A stretch of DNA of 64,000 nt from Tetragonia tetragonoides (GCA_038025085.1 CM076154.1:31798501-31862500); one strand, 5' to 3'. Positions 23,248-35,179 are shown, numbered from the stretch's first letter. Made by a program: numbers and translations. The notes: generated from the letters alone by a model not told the origin.

Positions 23248-25928
23248 TATATAATAACCCGTTAAATTTAAAACTCTTAAATGAACTTGTGCATTTTGGG
23301 TTAGCATTTATTTAAATAAATAGTTTCAGATTTGATTGGACTTCATTTATTCGGTTATTATTTTTGTAAAATATATATTAGTTTTGATTTTAGTATTTAA
23401 GGGAAAAATAATGAATTTCGGATTTTATTCTAATTAAAATAAAAATCAGCTTTTTAGTGGTTTAACAGGTTTCAAATTGTATTTTGGCTAGAATCAAATA
23501 CTAGCTTCACTTTGATTCATGTTTCTTCCCCCTTTTCTCCACTAACCGGTTAAAAACAGAAAACAAAAAAAAACAAAAAAAGGGTCTGCTTCTTCTTTTG
23601 ATCAGTCGCACGTTTAATAAAAAAAAAAACAGAGTTCAAGCCCTTTTCTCTTTGCCTCTCATCAAATCAAACCATTCAAGCTCTTGCTTTCTCAATTGTT
23701 TTGGAATCAAGGATTAACAATCTTCCTTTCTTCTTCCAAGTAAGTATTTAATTATCTTTTTCTGTTTTGGGTTCAATTCTACTAGTTTTGTTTTGAGGAA
23801 AAAAAACTTGAGAACCCTAGATTTCGTTTGAATTGTGAAATTCGTATTTGGGTTTGATTCTTGTATAGTTAGTGCATAAAAATCATAGGGGTTTACTATT
23901 TTAGGGTTTTGGTTGATTAAATTGTGCCTAGTTTTGTATTTTGGAAATATTAAAGCATGAAAAGAATTGGTTTTTATGAAAAATCCGAATTTGATTTATT
24001 TTGGAAATAATTTAGTCATTCATAAACCTATTTCATTGGTGAATTGTTGCTGTAAATTCAGTTTAGATTTTCTGGAATTTTGTAAAACAAAGTAACATGA
24101 AAAACAGAATTTTACTTGTTCTGTACTGCTGTTCTGTTACTGCTACTGGCTGTTGTTGGGGCTGCTGGACAGCTTGCTGGTGGCTGCCAGCGGTGGTGGT
24201 GGTGACTTGTGGTGGCGGTTTGCGGTTTGTAGGTGTTTAAGCGAGGTTTTACGGAGTAAATTGTTTATTTTGTTGAGCTGAAATTTTGGAAAGAAAAACT
24301 GTTTTGGGGAATTCTGAAAAATAATTTTCAGAATATTAGAGTTTGTAAAAACAGAAAGTAAACCTTGTTTTTATTAAGTTTTAGTGGTTAGAAAAATAAG
24401 TTATTGATTAGTTTTTGTTTGTGGATGTTATAGAACCCGAGGTCGCCCAAAATGATAGTTAGGAGCTAATGTTAGTATTCTATGAGCGTGGACGAAGGTA
24501 ATTCCGCGTCCACTATTCTTCTCAACCCCAATGAAAAATTTATGATGTGCTAAGTGTGAAAAGCATGCTTTGGTGATGCAACTTGTTATATGCAATGGGC
24601 ATGGTTATGGTATTGATTAAATAAATTGCAAGCATGCTTATGATTAGTTGACGGGAATTGTATGTATAATGATTTATGGGTTGGGGTTTAAGGGTATTTG
24701 TTTTAGTAGCATGAATTGAATGAATGTTTATAAGCTGTGAGATTATCCATGTGAGAAGAATGATATGAATGGTGAACACTTATTATTGTCTTTTGTATAA
24801 GCTATGGTGAAGTATGGATATATGAGTTTGATAATGATCATCGGTTGGAATTGTCTTGAGATGGCTTGTGCCATTGTTGGAAACTTGGTTATCATGTATT
24901 GAAATTAACTTGGTTGTCTATGTGATTATTTATTTGAGTATGGACACTTATCTTAAAACTATGTCGAGGGCAAGAACTCCTTTAGGTAGGATCCCCTAAG
25001 GGTTACGAACATGGGCGACTTATGAGAGCAGCTTTGTGGGACTGCGGTCTTTCACGAACCCTCTCATGAGATTATTTTGATTATGAATATTTTGATTACT
25101 CATGAACTTGGGGTAATCCTTTTGATTTTGTCTTCTCCTAGTCATGAACCACTATGGCAGGCTACGGCCTTGAAAACCCCATAGGGCTAGGAGGGTGTGC
25201 ACACGAGGGACTTGGCCATTGATTGAATTGATTTGTAATCAGCATTGCGCTGAAAGTTGAGATCGTCTGATCTCGCCGTTCTCTTCCCTCTAAACAAGCT
25301 AACTAATTCAATTAATGAATATTATTATGAGTTTGCGCATGCTTGATTATGTGATTAAATGTGCATGAAATGAATTTCAAATAAAAGAATTTCGAAAATA
25401 AAGGTAAGGGTTTTCCAAATGAATTTTACGGGGTAGAGTTGGATTACCAGCTTTTGCTGATTTTCTTTCTTTGTGTTTTCCTCTATTTCTTATATTTTTG
25501 CAGGTGATGTGATTAGGATGGTGGTGAGTGACGATGAATTCCAAGAGTAGTTGTCTTAGTTGATAAACATTTTTGTCTAGTTTGGACCTTAGTTGGTTTT
25601 TAGTCAATCAGTTGTAATGGTTATTTATTGTTGTTAGTTGGGTTGGAATATTTATGTTTTAGACCACTAGTACTGATGTTTAGAGGAGCTTTATTTTGAG
25701 GATTTAGTCTTGTTCAGCCTTGCACTCATCTGTATGAGTGAGTGTGGCGGTGACTCCCTGGATATTAGTCTTCCGCTGTTGGATTTTATATTTATTATCT
25801 TCTGTTTAAGCAGGTTTCAGATTGTCGATAACTTGGGATGCCTATTTACAAAGGAAACTCTGCCCGACATTCGTCTCGAGTTTATCCATTTTTGTTTATT
25901 TATAATTTAGAAAATCTGGGGTGTTACA
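23248..25928 (+). mobile_element. 2.68-kb solo-LTR-like insertion
   Basis: The insertion starts TATATAATAACCC and ends GGGGTGTTACA, flanked by CTTAG at 23243-23247 and 25929-25933. The ends resemble LTR borders of plant chromoviruses (Tekay/Del type), with the initial TG decayed to TA. No gag or pol frame is inside, so a solo LTR left by LTR-LTR recombination is the simplest reading. The direct repeat can be extended to 10 bp (TTACACTTAG) because the element end and the host repeat share TTACA. A Mutator-type 9-bp duplication is therefore possible, but no terminal inverted repeats are present. No host gene is seen in it. Confidence 0.6.
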
Positions 25929-26756
25929 CTTAGGCTCTCCCAGGGGCTTATTTAGTCCCTTGGGGTCGCCCATTTCAATGAAAATACGACTCACCGTCAT
26001 GGGGGCTTCATCCCCATACAGTTGGCTAACACTTAGGCTCTCCCAGGGGCTTGTTTAGTCCCTTGGGGTCGCCTAATTCAATAAAAACACAACTCGCCAT
26101 CATAGGGGCTTCATCCCCATACAGTTGGCTGACACTTAGGCTCTCCAAGGGGCTTGTTTAGTCCCTTGGGGTCGCCCATTTCAATGAAAATACGACTCGC
26201 CATCATAGGGGGCTTCATCCCCATACAGTTGGCTAACACTTAGACTCTCCCAGGGGCTTATTTAGTCCCTTGGGGTCGCCTATTTCAATAAAAATACAAC
26301 TCGCCATCATAGGGGCTTCATCCCCATACAGTTGGCTAACACTTAGGCTTTCCCAGGGGCTTGTTTAGTCCCTTGGGGTCGCCCATTTCAATGAAAATAC
26401 GACTCGCCATCATAGGGGCTTCATCCCCATACAGTTGGCTGACACTTAGGCTCTTCCAGAGGCTTGTTTAGTCCCCTGGGGTCGCCTATTTTCAATAAAA
26501 AAATACAACTCGCCATCATAGGGGCTTCATCCCCATACAATTGGCTGACACTTAGGCTCTCCCAGGGGCTTGTTTAGCCCTTGGGGTCGCCTATTTTCAA
26601 TAAAAATACAACTCGCCATCATAGGGGCTTCATCTCCATACAGTTGGCTGACACTTAGGCTCTCCCCAGGGGCTTGTTTAGTCCCTTGGGGTCGCCAACT
26701 TCAACGAAAAATACAACTCGCCATCATAGGGGCTTCATCCCCATACAGTTGGCTAA
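25929..26756. repeat. 103-bp tandem array of element A, right part
   Basis: About eight more copies of the 103-bp unit, with the GGCT-ACACTTAGG block recurring near 26023, 26127, 26230 and onward. Each unit can fold a stem in which CCCAGGGGCT pairs with AGTCCCTTGGG around a TGTTT loop (one bulge). No open frame spans the array in a meaningful way. Confidence 0.92.
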
Positions 26757-27125
26757 CACTTGAGCACTCGCCCAACTCAGGCCAAAGGAGGAATCTCCCA
26801 ACCATCATCCCTCAAGTAGGGGTTGCTCTTGGTTGAGCACTCGCCCAACTCAGGTGAAAGGAGGACTCGCCCAACCATCAGCCCTCAAGTAGGGGCTGCT
26901 CTTGGTTGAGCACTCACCCAACTCAGGTTAAAGGAGGACTCGCCCAACCATCAGCCTTCAAGTAAGGGGCTGCTCTTGGCTGAGCACTCGCCCAACTCAG
27001 GCCAAAGGAGGACTCGCCCAACTCTGGACAAAAGAGCACTCGCCCAACTCTGGCCAAAAGAGCACTCGCCCATCTCAGGTCAAATGAGCACTCGCCCATC
27101 TCAGACCCAAAGAGGACTCGCCCAC
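26757..27125. repeat. 73-bp and shorter ACTCGCCCA arrays of element A
   Basis: GAGCACTCGCCCAACTCAGG-type units recur at 26762, 26835, 26908 and 26982 (73-74 bp apart). They break down into shorter units of about 25 bp carrying the same ACTCGCCCA core up to about 27120. The array lies just upstream of the purine tract (27172-27192, containing GAGGGGCTAAA) and the 3' LTR. Confidence 0.88.
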
Positions 27126-27192
27126 ATTCATACTCTCCTTTCGAATCATGCCAAACTCAAGGTCTTCCTTTGACATAATTCGAGGGGCTAAA

Positions 27193-27730
27193 TATTGGGA
27201 CCCAAAATATGGATTTTGACCAACCCTTGACCGCCACGTCACCAGAAGGGGTCCAAAGGTCAACGGCCAATCGTAGGCCCACACGTGGCAGCCAATGGGC
27301 TGTAAAAGAAAGCCCCCTACAATCCCGGGAATGTTCCTTAGCTCGTCAGCATGATTTGAACTGACAAGTCTGGCCCATAAATACTGTAAATGGCAGGCCC
27401 ATTTATCGAGGCGCTGAGGTTTCCGCCTGACATCTGACTGGGTACGGAATCGCGTGCCCTAAAGCTGATGTCCTATACATATGCGGTCACTAGTCATTTC
27501 AGGTAACTTTTGATTTTCTCTCACTAGCACAACTTTCTAGATTCTCTCTGGACTTTCTCTCTCTTCCTGCAAAAACATCTGACTTGACCGTCGGAAGGGC
27601 CCCCTCCCAGAAAACCCCCGGGTGCAGTTACGTGTTCTATTTTGCAGGTCGCCTGTTTAGACCCTCAGCTCTGGAGCTCCCTCACCTCGACATATTTCTA
27701 GTCGACCCCTCAAAAAAGAACCCCGGAACA
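27193..27730 (+). repeat. 3' LTR of element A
   Basis: 538 bp, aligned end to end with 3275-3812. The first bases are TATTGGGACC, so the border TG has mutated to TA; the end CCCCGGAACA is intact. The TATA box is damaged (TATACATA at 27474-27481). It is followed by the AGTAG duplication at 27731-27735. Confidence 0.95.
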
Positions 27731-28075
27731 AGTAGCAAAAATAATTCAGAGAAAGGCCCAGGTGGTTTACTCAGGGAGAATGTAATTGGAAAACTCTGCC
27801 TATGAGTATAGCCGAAAATGAATGCGAATGGCTCTTCGATGGGAAAACCTAATTTGGCGTATTGTTTGGCATATCATAATTCTGAGATTGTGGATATTTT
27901 CTATAAAAATTGGTATAGAAAACTCGAATATAGCAGAATTGGTGGCTTTTTCTCATACTGTTAAGCCACCGCAAACACACACAAATTGGCCGCATATGAA
28001 ATCATATGCTTTGAGAGCGATTCAGCAAATGTGATACATACAAAAGAAGGAGATTTGGCCTTGGGCCTATTGGAA
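27731..28075 (+). pseudogene. LINE RNase H relic
   Basis: Directly after element A, broken plus-strand frames read GPGGLLRENVIG, then NSNIAELVAF (AEL with the catalytic Glu), then FESDSANVIHT (the DS motif), in the order of the RNase H domain (RVT_3 type) of plant LINEs. At least two frame changes and several stops are present. No matching LINE sequence was recognised left of element A at 3270, so the relic may be truncated or too decayed there. Confidence 0.65.
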
Positions 28076-29113
28076 TTATTATTTTTTTGATAAGTTTGAT
28101 GTTTATATTGTACAACACATTGTAAGGGAGAAAATAAGTGAGGTCGATCAATAGCAAAGTTTTATTACGTGTAATTAAATAGGAATGGAGATCTTTACAT
28201 TTGGATGTAATTTGAGGGTTTTAAGGGTCTTAGGACATTTGTAGTTGAGATTTGACAATTACTCCAGTAAACCCAAAACAAGCTAGCTACAACTTCAAAA
28301 TCTTCTTCTTCGAAATCTTCAAATTGCTACTGATAGAACATTTGCCCCGCACAAACTAATTGACGATGATGAATGATTCAAAGTTTTCAAACAACCATCA
28401 TGACAATGGCAAAAACCACCATTCACATGCGACGACTCGCCACCACCATCGTCATCCTCAATCGATATCTTGAGAATTTAATATAGGTATCAAAATATTT
28501 AAATACATAAATTAGTAACAGAAGGGTAAAAGTGTCATTTTTTTGAGTCCTAAAAGGGTATCCATTGAGCAATGTCATAAGTAGTAATTCTGTATAAAGG
28601 GTAAAAGTGTCATTTTAAAAGTAGTACTCCAAAATTCCTACGACCCTCATGAAATTACCTTGTAAATTTTCCAGTGTAATGTAGGACAAGTAAAAGAATC
28701 GCAATTATGATAGAATTCTGAACTGTTTTCAAAAAACGGAAAAAAAAAAGGATAATTGTGAAAGAAAAAAGCCATGATCATTATATTGGAACTGGAGGGC
28801 CTACAATTAAACGTTTTTCACGACGCTGCCACGCTTGTGACTAGTAGATTTGGTTTGCGTTTTCGAGTCGTCAATAATAGAGTACCTAACATGAACTAGC
28901 TAGTTAAACAAAATAAATAAAAAATAAATAAATAGAGTACCTAATTAACCTATAGTCAAAGACTACATAGCCAAAATTGATGTTTAAAATAAATAAAATA
29001 AAAATTAGGGTAGATTAAACAAATGTAAGCTTCTTTTTTGGGAGAGGGAGTAAAGAACACGTACTTCATTTGATCACAAAGACAAAAAGCCTCTAGAGTC
29101 TAGAAAAAGTTTA

Positions 29114-29443
29114 GGATCAGTTTTGTTGGGGGGTAATAAGTAAGGGGATATCTTCTAAAAAAATGATTAAGGGGGTAATTGGGCAAATTAACGTGTAAAA
29201 TAGTCAGGTGAAGTGATGACGATGGTAATAATTAAAGGATAATGGAAAAAATAAAGGAAAATTGGGGAAAAACCATTACCCTAAGGAAATGTGGGTCTCT
29301 TATCCCCCAATTGGCCAATTGGGGGTGGTAATCATTACCCTTCTTCTCACAAAATCTAACCCCCACTACCTCCCATACCTCCCATTTAGCCTATAAATTC
29401 ATTCCATTACCCCGTTAATCATAATCTCCAACCAAACGACCCC
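29114..29443. mobile_element. MITE with imperfect terminal inverted repeats
   Basis: The left end GGATCAGTTTTGTTGG and the inverted right end GGGGTCGTTTGGTTGG share most bases. The flanks are TTA (29111-29113) and TAA (29444-29446), as in PIF/Harbinger-type MITEs, though the two are not identical. Internal inverted similarity (GGGGTAAT against ATTACCCC) agrees. There is no coding capacity. Confidence 0.5.
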
Positions 29444-30200
29444 TAAAAGTTGTCAACTTTTAGAGTGATCACATTTGTTTCACGCCTAGGCTATGTTTGG
29501 GAGAGTTTATAAGTTGTGACTTTGTGAGTTTAAGAGCTTATTTTTAGATACTTGTAAAGAGTAACCATCTAAAAAGAAACTACTAAATCCAACTTATAAG
29601 CTATTTTTATGGTCTTTCGAAATATACGTATAAAATTAAAAGAGTGATTATCTAAATTAGTCATTTAGGGTCGTTTTCTTCACCTGGACAACTAAACTAA
29701 ATATTTTTTTTCTAACTTAACCTTTAGGGCTCATTATTTTCAGCTGGTAACTGGTGATTGGTAATTGTGAGATGTTAGGCAAAGTTGGAAAAAACTGGTA
29801 AAAAATAAGAAATTTTAACTGGAGAAATTGAGAAATTGGATAAAAATGTGTCAATTTGGGGCAAATTGAAAGAAACTATATTCCATAATTGCAAACTGTT
29901 GAAATTTGAGAAAAAAAAAGTGGAGACAACTAGGCAAAATTGGATAGAAATGAAAACAAATTAAAAGAACATACCCTTAGCCATATTTAACTTGTCAAAA
30001 CCTCATCAATTTGATTTAGTTGGAAATATGCTTTGAAAACTCTCTATAACATATCCCCTCAAAAAAAAAAAAAAAAAAAAAACTCTCTATAACATATGAT
30101 TTATTGTGAAATTATATCGAAATAAAAATTTGTATTAGTAATAAGCATTGAACTGAGTTAAACTAAAAAAAAACAAAGTTGACATATCCTAACAAAAAAT

Positions 30201-30258
30201 TCTCGTGACCTCCACGTTCCATAAGTCTAACCAGTGACCAATTGACGTTGAGCTACAA
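30201..30258 (-). mobile_element. Possible tRNA-derived SINE head
   Basis: On the minus strand TAGCTCAACGTCAATTGG resembles an A box and GGAGGTCACGAGA a weak B box, spaced about 30 bp apart, as in plant SINE heads. The tail and duplication are not clear, so this is tentative. Confidence 0.3.
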
Positions 30259-31232
30259 TAATCTTTCCCAATACACCTACAATCTCTATTTATCTTGATC
30301 TTGCCCTGTTTTGTTTTTGTTTTTGTTTTTCTTTTATCATAATAGAGGACAGCCTAAAAGGTGGCGACAAAAGGATGTTTAATTTGTGAACGATAACGGC
30401 CAAGATCACTCAAGGAGGGCCTACGATAATTAAACGTTTTGCACGAGGCTTCCATGTTGTGTCTACGTAGGTTGTATTCTTATCTTATGAGTTCAAATTC
30501 TTTGCTCTGCTGTCCTTTTCTTTTCTCTATCTTTCTTTTCAACCTCTCAAATTTTTCCTACAATTCAATGGCTTAAAAAGAAGAGAAATTAATCATATAT
30601 TAAGATTTAGAGAACTACACATTTGCAGTTTTTGAAGGAGCAATAAAAGATTCTCATTCATCTCTTCTGCAATGTTGAATTTGTAAAATATTCGATACTA
30701 GATAATAGTTAGGAATACTTGATTAATACTCTTTAAACATGGTCATTTATATTTATCTATGATTTATCCTAAGAAAAATATTGAAACGCAAATGTGAAAA
30801 TATATTTAAATGGATTTTAGTACACAATGAGTTACTTTGATAAAACCTTGTGATTTTTGTAAATATTCTTACTTATTGTCACACTTACTCGTATTCTATT
30901 AATGAAAAGTGATACTATTTTAAACTCATATCACAAAAAAAATTGATATATAAGATTAAAAGTGATAAATGGGGGTAAAAAGATGAACATAATGAAATCT
31001 TAGATGATTCATCGAGAAGGTATCTGAGTAATAATGAAACAATCTCAATATTAGATTAACTTAATTAGGAGATAACAAATGCATTCCTCTTAGGCTCTTA
31101 CTATGTGCCTAACAGGGTATAATTCTTAAGTTTTTAACTAAGAGAACAACATTATATACTCCTAGAAATTAGATATCTTTCCGTCCAATCCATATAACGA
31201 GAGCTCAAGCATTTCATGAGTTCTATGCCTCG

Positions 31233-31593
31233 TAGGGGTGCAAACGAGTTAAATCGAATCGAGTTGAGTATTGTTGTGTTCGCGCTAGACTTATTTACTA
31301 AACGAGCATCATCTTGGTGCTTATATATACTCGGCTCATTTCTTATCGAACGAGTTTTAAACGAACTTTTACCGAATAATTGATCACAAGCTCTTCACGA
31401 GTACACTAACTTTAAAGGCACTATAACCCATGAAAATATTAAACGAGTCGAGTAGGGAAGTGCTCATGCTCGTGCTCGACTCTTTTAACAAACGAGCTTT
31501 GAGTTGGTGCCCGCATTTGGCTCGTTTATTATCGAGCGAGATTGAGTATGTTCGCGAGCTGCTTACGAGTGCATCGACTCATTTGCACCCATA
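31233..31593. mobile_element. hAT-type MITE
   Basis: The ends TAGGGGTGCAAACGAG and CTCATTTGCACCCATA are inverted repeats. The flanking octamers ATGCCTCG (31225-31232) and ACGCCTCT (31594-31601) match at 6 of 8 positions, an aged 8-bp duplication as hAT elements make. The inside is full of ACGAGC/GCTCGT words and has no gene. Confidence 0.7.
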
Positions 31594-32512
31594 ACGCCTC
31601 TACATGCATATACTACTCCATTTTCACCGTCATTGGGTTGTGGCGAGGGCAAGCCATCCTGGAACGACTATACCAACAACCCATTCTCATTATAAACTTA
31701 TCCAATTACAAAAAGGTGCAAATTCCGCAAGAATAAGACCACGCATACCGAAAATTTCTTCGGTGATTGCCAATCACCGTAATTTAAGGCTAGTTACTAT
31801 AAGTTATTGCAGTTTTTATCTGAGTCCATTTAAATGTTGTAATTAGGGGATACTAATTATATGGGCTATCAATTACTGACAAATGATAAATTATTTAGTC
31901 CTGATGTTAGAGATATGATATCGGGAAAATATTATGATATCTCTAACACCTGACTAATATGTACAGATAAGTTGAATTTTCGATGCTTTCCTTTAGATTT
32001 TTATAGTAGTTGGTAATAATTGATATCTGGCACTTCAAACCTAAAATTATTGTTTCGAGTCCAAATCAAACAACATAAATACATCTTGTCGTGAATTAGG
32101 TTGGACAGCGAAATATTTATTGTAAACTTAGACCCTAAAAAAGCGAAATCAAAACATTTTAACTCTAGATTAATAAGAGAAAATCAAACCGAATTGGCCA
32201 AGTCACATGTCTAACCTTAGCCCACGATAATAATGGTTATGGTCTTTATGGAACACAATTTTCCACAAAGCTTGACCTTGTGATGGATATATCTTAATTA
32301 CTTTTTTTTTTTGCTCGTTAGATATATCTTAATTGCTTATTATGTTCCTCTGGTATCAAAGTCCGGTTTGATAGCGAATGAGAAATTGGCCTAAGAGGTC
32401 AGAGTCTAAGGTTGGAGGTTTAACTCTCCTTTTCCCTACATTTCGATAAGTGTGATATTTTTAGCTTTCCATTTTCCTAAGGATCTTATGATATTTAGGG
32501 TGCTTTTTTCAG

Positions 32513-33139
32513 GGTTGAATTCAACTAAACTGAACTGAATTGAATTCAAGAATACTAAATTATAATGAAAACAACTTAACTAAGCTGAATACCATTGATT
32601 TGAATTGAACCCCACTTTCTATGTGATACAAATGTATGTTTGTGAACTGAACACCATCAAACGTACTAAACATTACTAAACTGAACTGCAATCACTGAAC
32701 TCACACCAAATTACTCTGGACCTTAACTGACACTGACCATATAAGCTCTAAAGACATACCCTGACTCTGTTTTTTCCATCTGGAATAAACTTAACTGAAC
32801 TGAATTGAATTATTTTTAAGTTAACCTTTAACTATTTAAAACTCGTCTCAATATATGTATTTAATATTGAAGTCATTTAAAAGTAGGAAAATGTTTGGTT
32901 GACCGAGTGTGTGGGCAACCCATCTTCACTTTGTATCTATCTCCCTCCTACCTTAAATGCCATTATATGGAAATAGAGGAGATAGAATCTGAAAATAGAG
33001 GAGAGAGAATCTAGTGGGTGGATGTATCATTTTCCTTGAAAGTATACTTTGCAATCTTTCCAATGACATATCCATCATCATGTATTTATTTTGAAATAAA
33101 AAGTTATCTAAGTGATAAGTTCACATGAACGGAATTAAG
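32513..33139. repeat. ACTGAACTGAA-rich MITE-like repeats
   Basis: Starts TTAGGGTGCTTTTTTCAG and carries repeated ACTGAACTGAATTG words, as does the better defined MITE at 33140-33412. Probably one or two decayed copies of that family; ends are uncertain. No gene. Confidence 0.4.
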
Positions 33140-33412
33140 ACCCTGTTTTCTTCACCTTCTTTTTACTGAAATTATCAGCAAAATACCGAAGTGAACTGAA
33201 ATTTACTGAACTGAACTAAAATTTACGGAACTGAACTTATTTTTACTGAATCTACAATTACAAAGAGTAAATTTGTACTTGGATTTACAGAACTGAACTG
33301 AACTGAATTTTTCTCAATTAAACTTATTTTACCTAAATTGAATAGAATTCTACTGAACTAAACTGAAAATTACTGAATACTTTTAGGGAGATAGAAGTTG
33401 AAGAGAACGGGC
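33140..33412. mobile_element. MITE with TTAA flanks
   Basis: The left end GACCCTGTTTTCTTCACCTTC and the inverted right end GCCCGTTCTCTTCAACTTC match closely. TTAA flanks both sides (33136-33139 and 33413-33416). The inside is made of ACTGAACTGAA repeats. The superfamily is uncertain: PIF/Harbinger (TAA) or a TTAA-targeting group. Confidence 0.7.
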
Positions 33413-33544
33413 TTAACATTAAGCTTCAGAAGAACATAGCCTTAAAATGTCGGTTTCTTGCCTTTAATTAGAAACAAAACTGGTTTATTACGGCACCCCA
33501 ACCCAAAAAAGAGAAGTCCGGTTTACCGGTTTGGTATCCCCTAA

Positions 33545-33770
33545 TAGGGTTGTTCATCCAGTCTGGGACCGGACCGGACCACTCGAGTTCGGTTTGGAAT
33601 TGGACCGGACCGAATTTTTGGAAAATGGCCAGCGAACTGGGTTGAGCATTAAAAATTTATTTGCAAAAATCGGTCTGGACCGAAATCCAGGTTAACCGGT
33701 TCAAAACTTAAGCCGGTCTTACCCGGTTCGGTCCAAAAAACCGGTCCAGACCAAATAGTGAACAGCTCTA
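33545..33770. mobile_element. hAT-type MITE with intact 8-bp duplication
   Basis: The ends TAGGGTTGTTCA and the inverted TAGAGCTGTTCA match at 10 of 12 positions. TCCCCTAA flanks it on both sides exactly (33537-33544 and 33771-33778), the 8-bp footprint of hAT elements. The inside is rich in GGACCGGACCG words. No coding capacity. Confidence 0.85.
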
Positions 33771-33778
33771 TCCCCTAA

Positions 33779-35159
33779 TAGGGCTAATATAACAAAGAGA
33801 GACCGGTTTTGACTAAAACGATTATCCACGACAATAGTAAATTAGTAATGACTACTTGACTAGTGACTACCCATGAATAATTCCAATTCATTTTTTATTA
33901 TTAAAGATAGATAAATTCCTAAAGTCTTTACTTGCTCCTCAAACAGCAAAGCCATGGACCGGGTCTGGTCCACCACAGAATACCAAATTAGTGCCCCACA
34001 ACATACGGAGTGTTTATATAAGATCACAACCATTGGAAAAGCATATTATATACCCATCACTGAGTAAACCTAAATGACGGTGGATAATGGATATGACTAG
34101 TTGTATTAGATTCTAACTTTTAATTCTCTTCACCTAAATTTCAATTATTGGCTTCAATTCAATCTAACTTGTCTTGGGTGCTTCTAATTCCTTAAGAACT
34201 TGCTTCTCTATTTCTTTTTATCCTAATGTCTAATCACAAAAATACATTTGTCATCTCACATTAAAAATTGGTAAAACCGTCTCATACAAGTTTTTGTATA
34301 ATCAGACTTATTGGAAAATGGAAAATGAAATCGGACGCAAGACATATTATGCTGTGACATGAACTTTTGACTAGTAGTAGGCTAGTTTGGCAAACATGTT
34401 TCGGTCGAGTTTTTATGAATTCATCAAAAAAAAATTTATTCCAAATCCTTTCTATTCTGAGCGGATCGCGTAGCTTTTCAAGTCCAGCTCATGAGAAAGA
34501 AAACCAGCTAAAGAAAGGGCAGCCTCATTGATCTCTAATTCAAATAATTAGCCCAATACTAAAGTGCTCAGAGTCAAATAAACAAACCTTTCAATTCAAC
34601 TAAATGTAGTTTTATATGTGTGAAGAGAGCTTCCCTCTCGCTCGTAAATAAGCAACAATGGATATCAAAGTTGCTATATTCATTATTCGAGATCGTATAA
34701 AGATATATCTTAAATCTTAATTACGTTGTAGGGATTTCAAAGAAGTAATAAATTTTAGCATGATTTTTTTCCACTAAATTGTGGACAGATGACCCTACAA
34801 CACCACTTTAATTTTAGAAATTAAGAAATGTTGCAATAGACAAAGTTATCATATCCGATCCCAACCATAAATTAATGCTTCAATTTAATTAGTCTATAAA
34901 ACTTAAATCCTTAATCCCTTATTTTCTATCTTCCATAATCCACACCGTCCTGAAAACCAGAAAAAAAAAACAAAAAAAAACAAAAAAAAAAAACCCTTAA
35001 ATATTTTTTCTAAATCCCTAAAAATCGACCTTGATTTGACCCTTAGCCAAGATAGTCAAGAAAATAAAAAACGAGGGTGCCCAAATAGATTTGATAATAT
35101 CATCAACACAAAATCTTGAGAGCGACAAATACGACTAAATAAATGAATATATTTTGATC
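33779..35159. other. AT-rich intergenic DNA, nothing recognised
   Basis: No coding region, element end or RNA gene was found. There are poly(A)-type runs near 34960-34990. Confidence 0.55.
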
Positions 35160-35179
35160 TCAAAAAAAAATAAAAAATG

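Larger units (their letters stand above)
3275..27730 (+). mobile_element. Element A: Tat-type Ty3/gypsy LTR retrotransposon
   Basis: This is a complete but decayed element of 24,456 bp including nested insertions. It has 538-bp LTRs at both ends, a primer-binding site beside the 5' LTR, a purine tract before the 3' LTR, and a perfect 5-bp target duplication (AGTAG at 3270-3274 and 27731-27735). The sense order is gag, protease, RT, RNase H, a second archaeal-type RNase H, integrase, which is the plant Tat lineage arrangement. Downstream of pol come a 121-bp tandem array, an antisense gene and two further arrays. Element B (11589-20615) and a solo-LTR-like element (23248-25928) are inserted in it. 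Counting by eye, the LTRs differ at about 29 of 538 positions, so it is moderately old. Reading frames carry several stops and frame changes. Confidence 0.95.
28076..31224. other. AT-rich intergenic DNA with decayed small elements
   Basis: No gene was found. Besides the MITE and SINE-like entries given separately, 28793-28840 and 30414-30462 are related to each other (both contain GGAGGGCCTAC and TTAAACGTTTT). 29726-29979 may be another MITE (starts TTAGGGCTCATTATTTTC, ends CATACCCTTAG). Confidence 0.5.

Noticed and set aside
23239..25933. Mutator-like element with a 9- or 10-bp duplication
   Set aside because: No terminal inverted repeats or transposase. The extra duplicated bases are explained by TTACA shared between the LTR-type end and the host repeat. 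Kept as an alternative only.
31542..31846. Small plus-strand frames near 31.6 kb
   Set aside because: They overlap the end of a hAT MITE and AT-rich flank, with no conserved features.
32355..32375. Ty1/copia primer-binding site (TGGTATCAAAGTCCGG)
   Set aside because: It resembles an initiator-Met primer site, but no LTR pair, gag or pol is nearby. A chance match or very old remnant.
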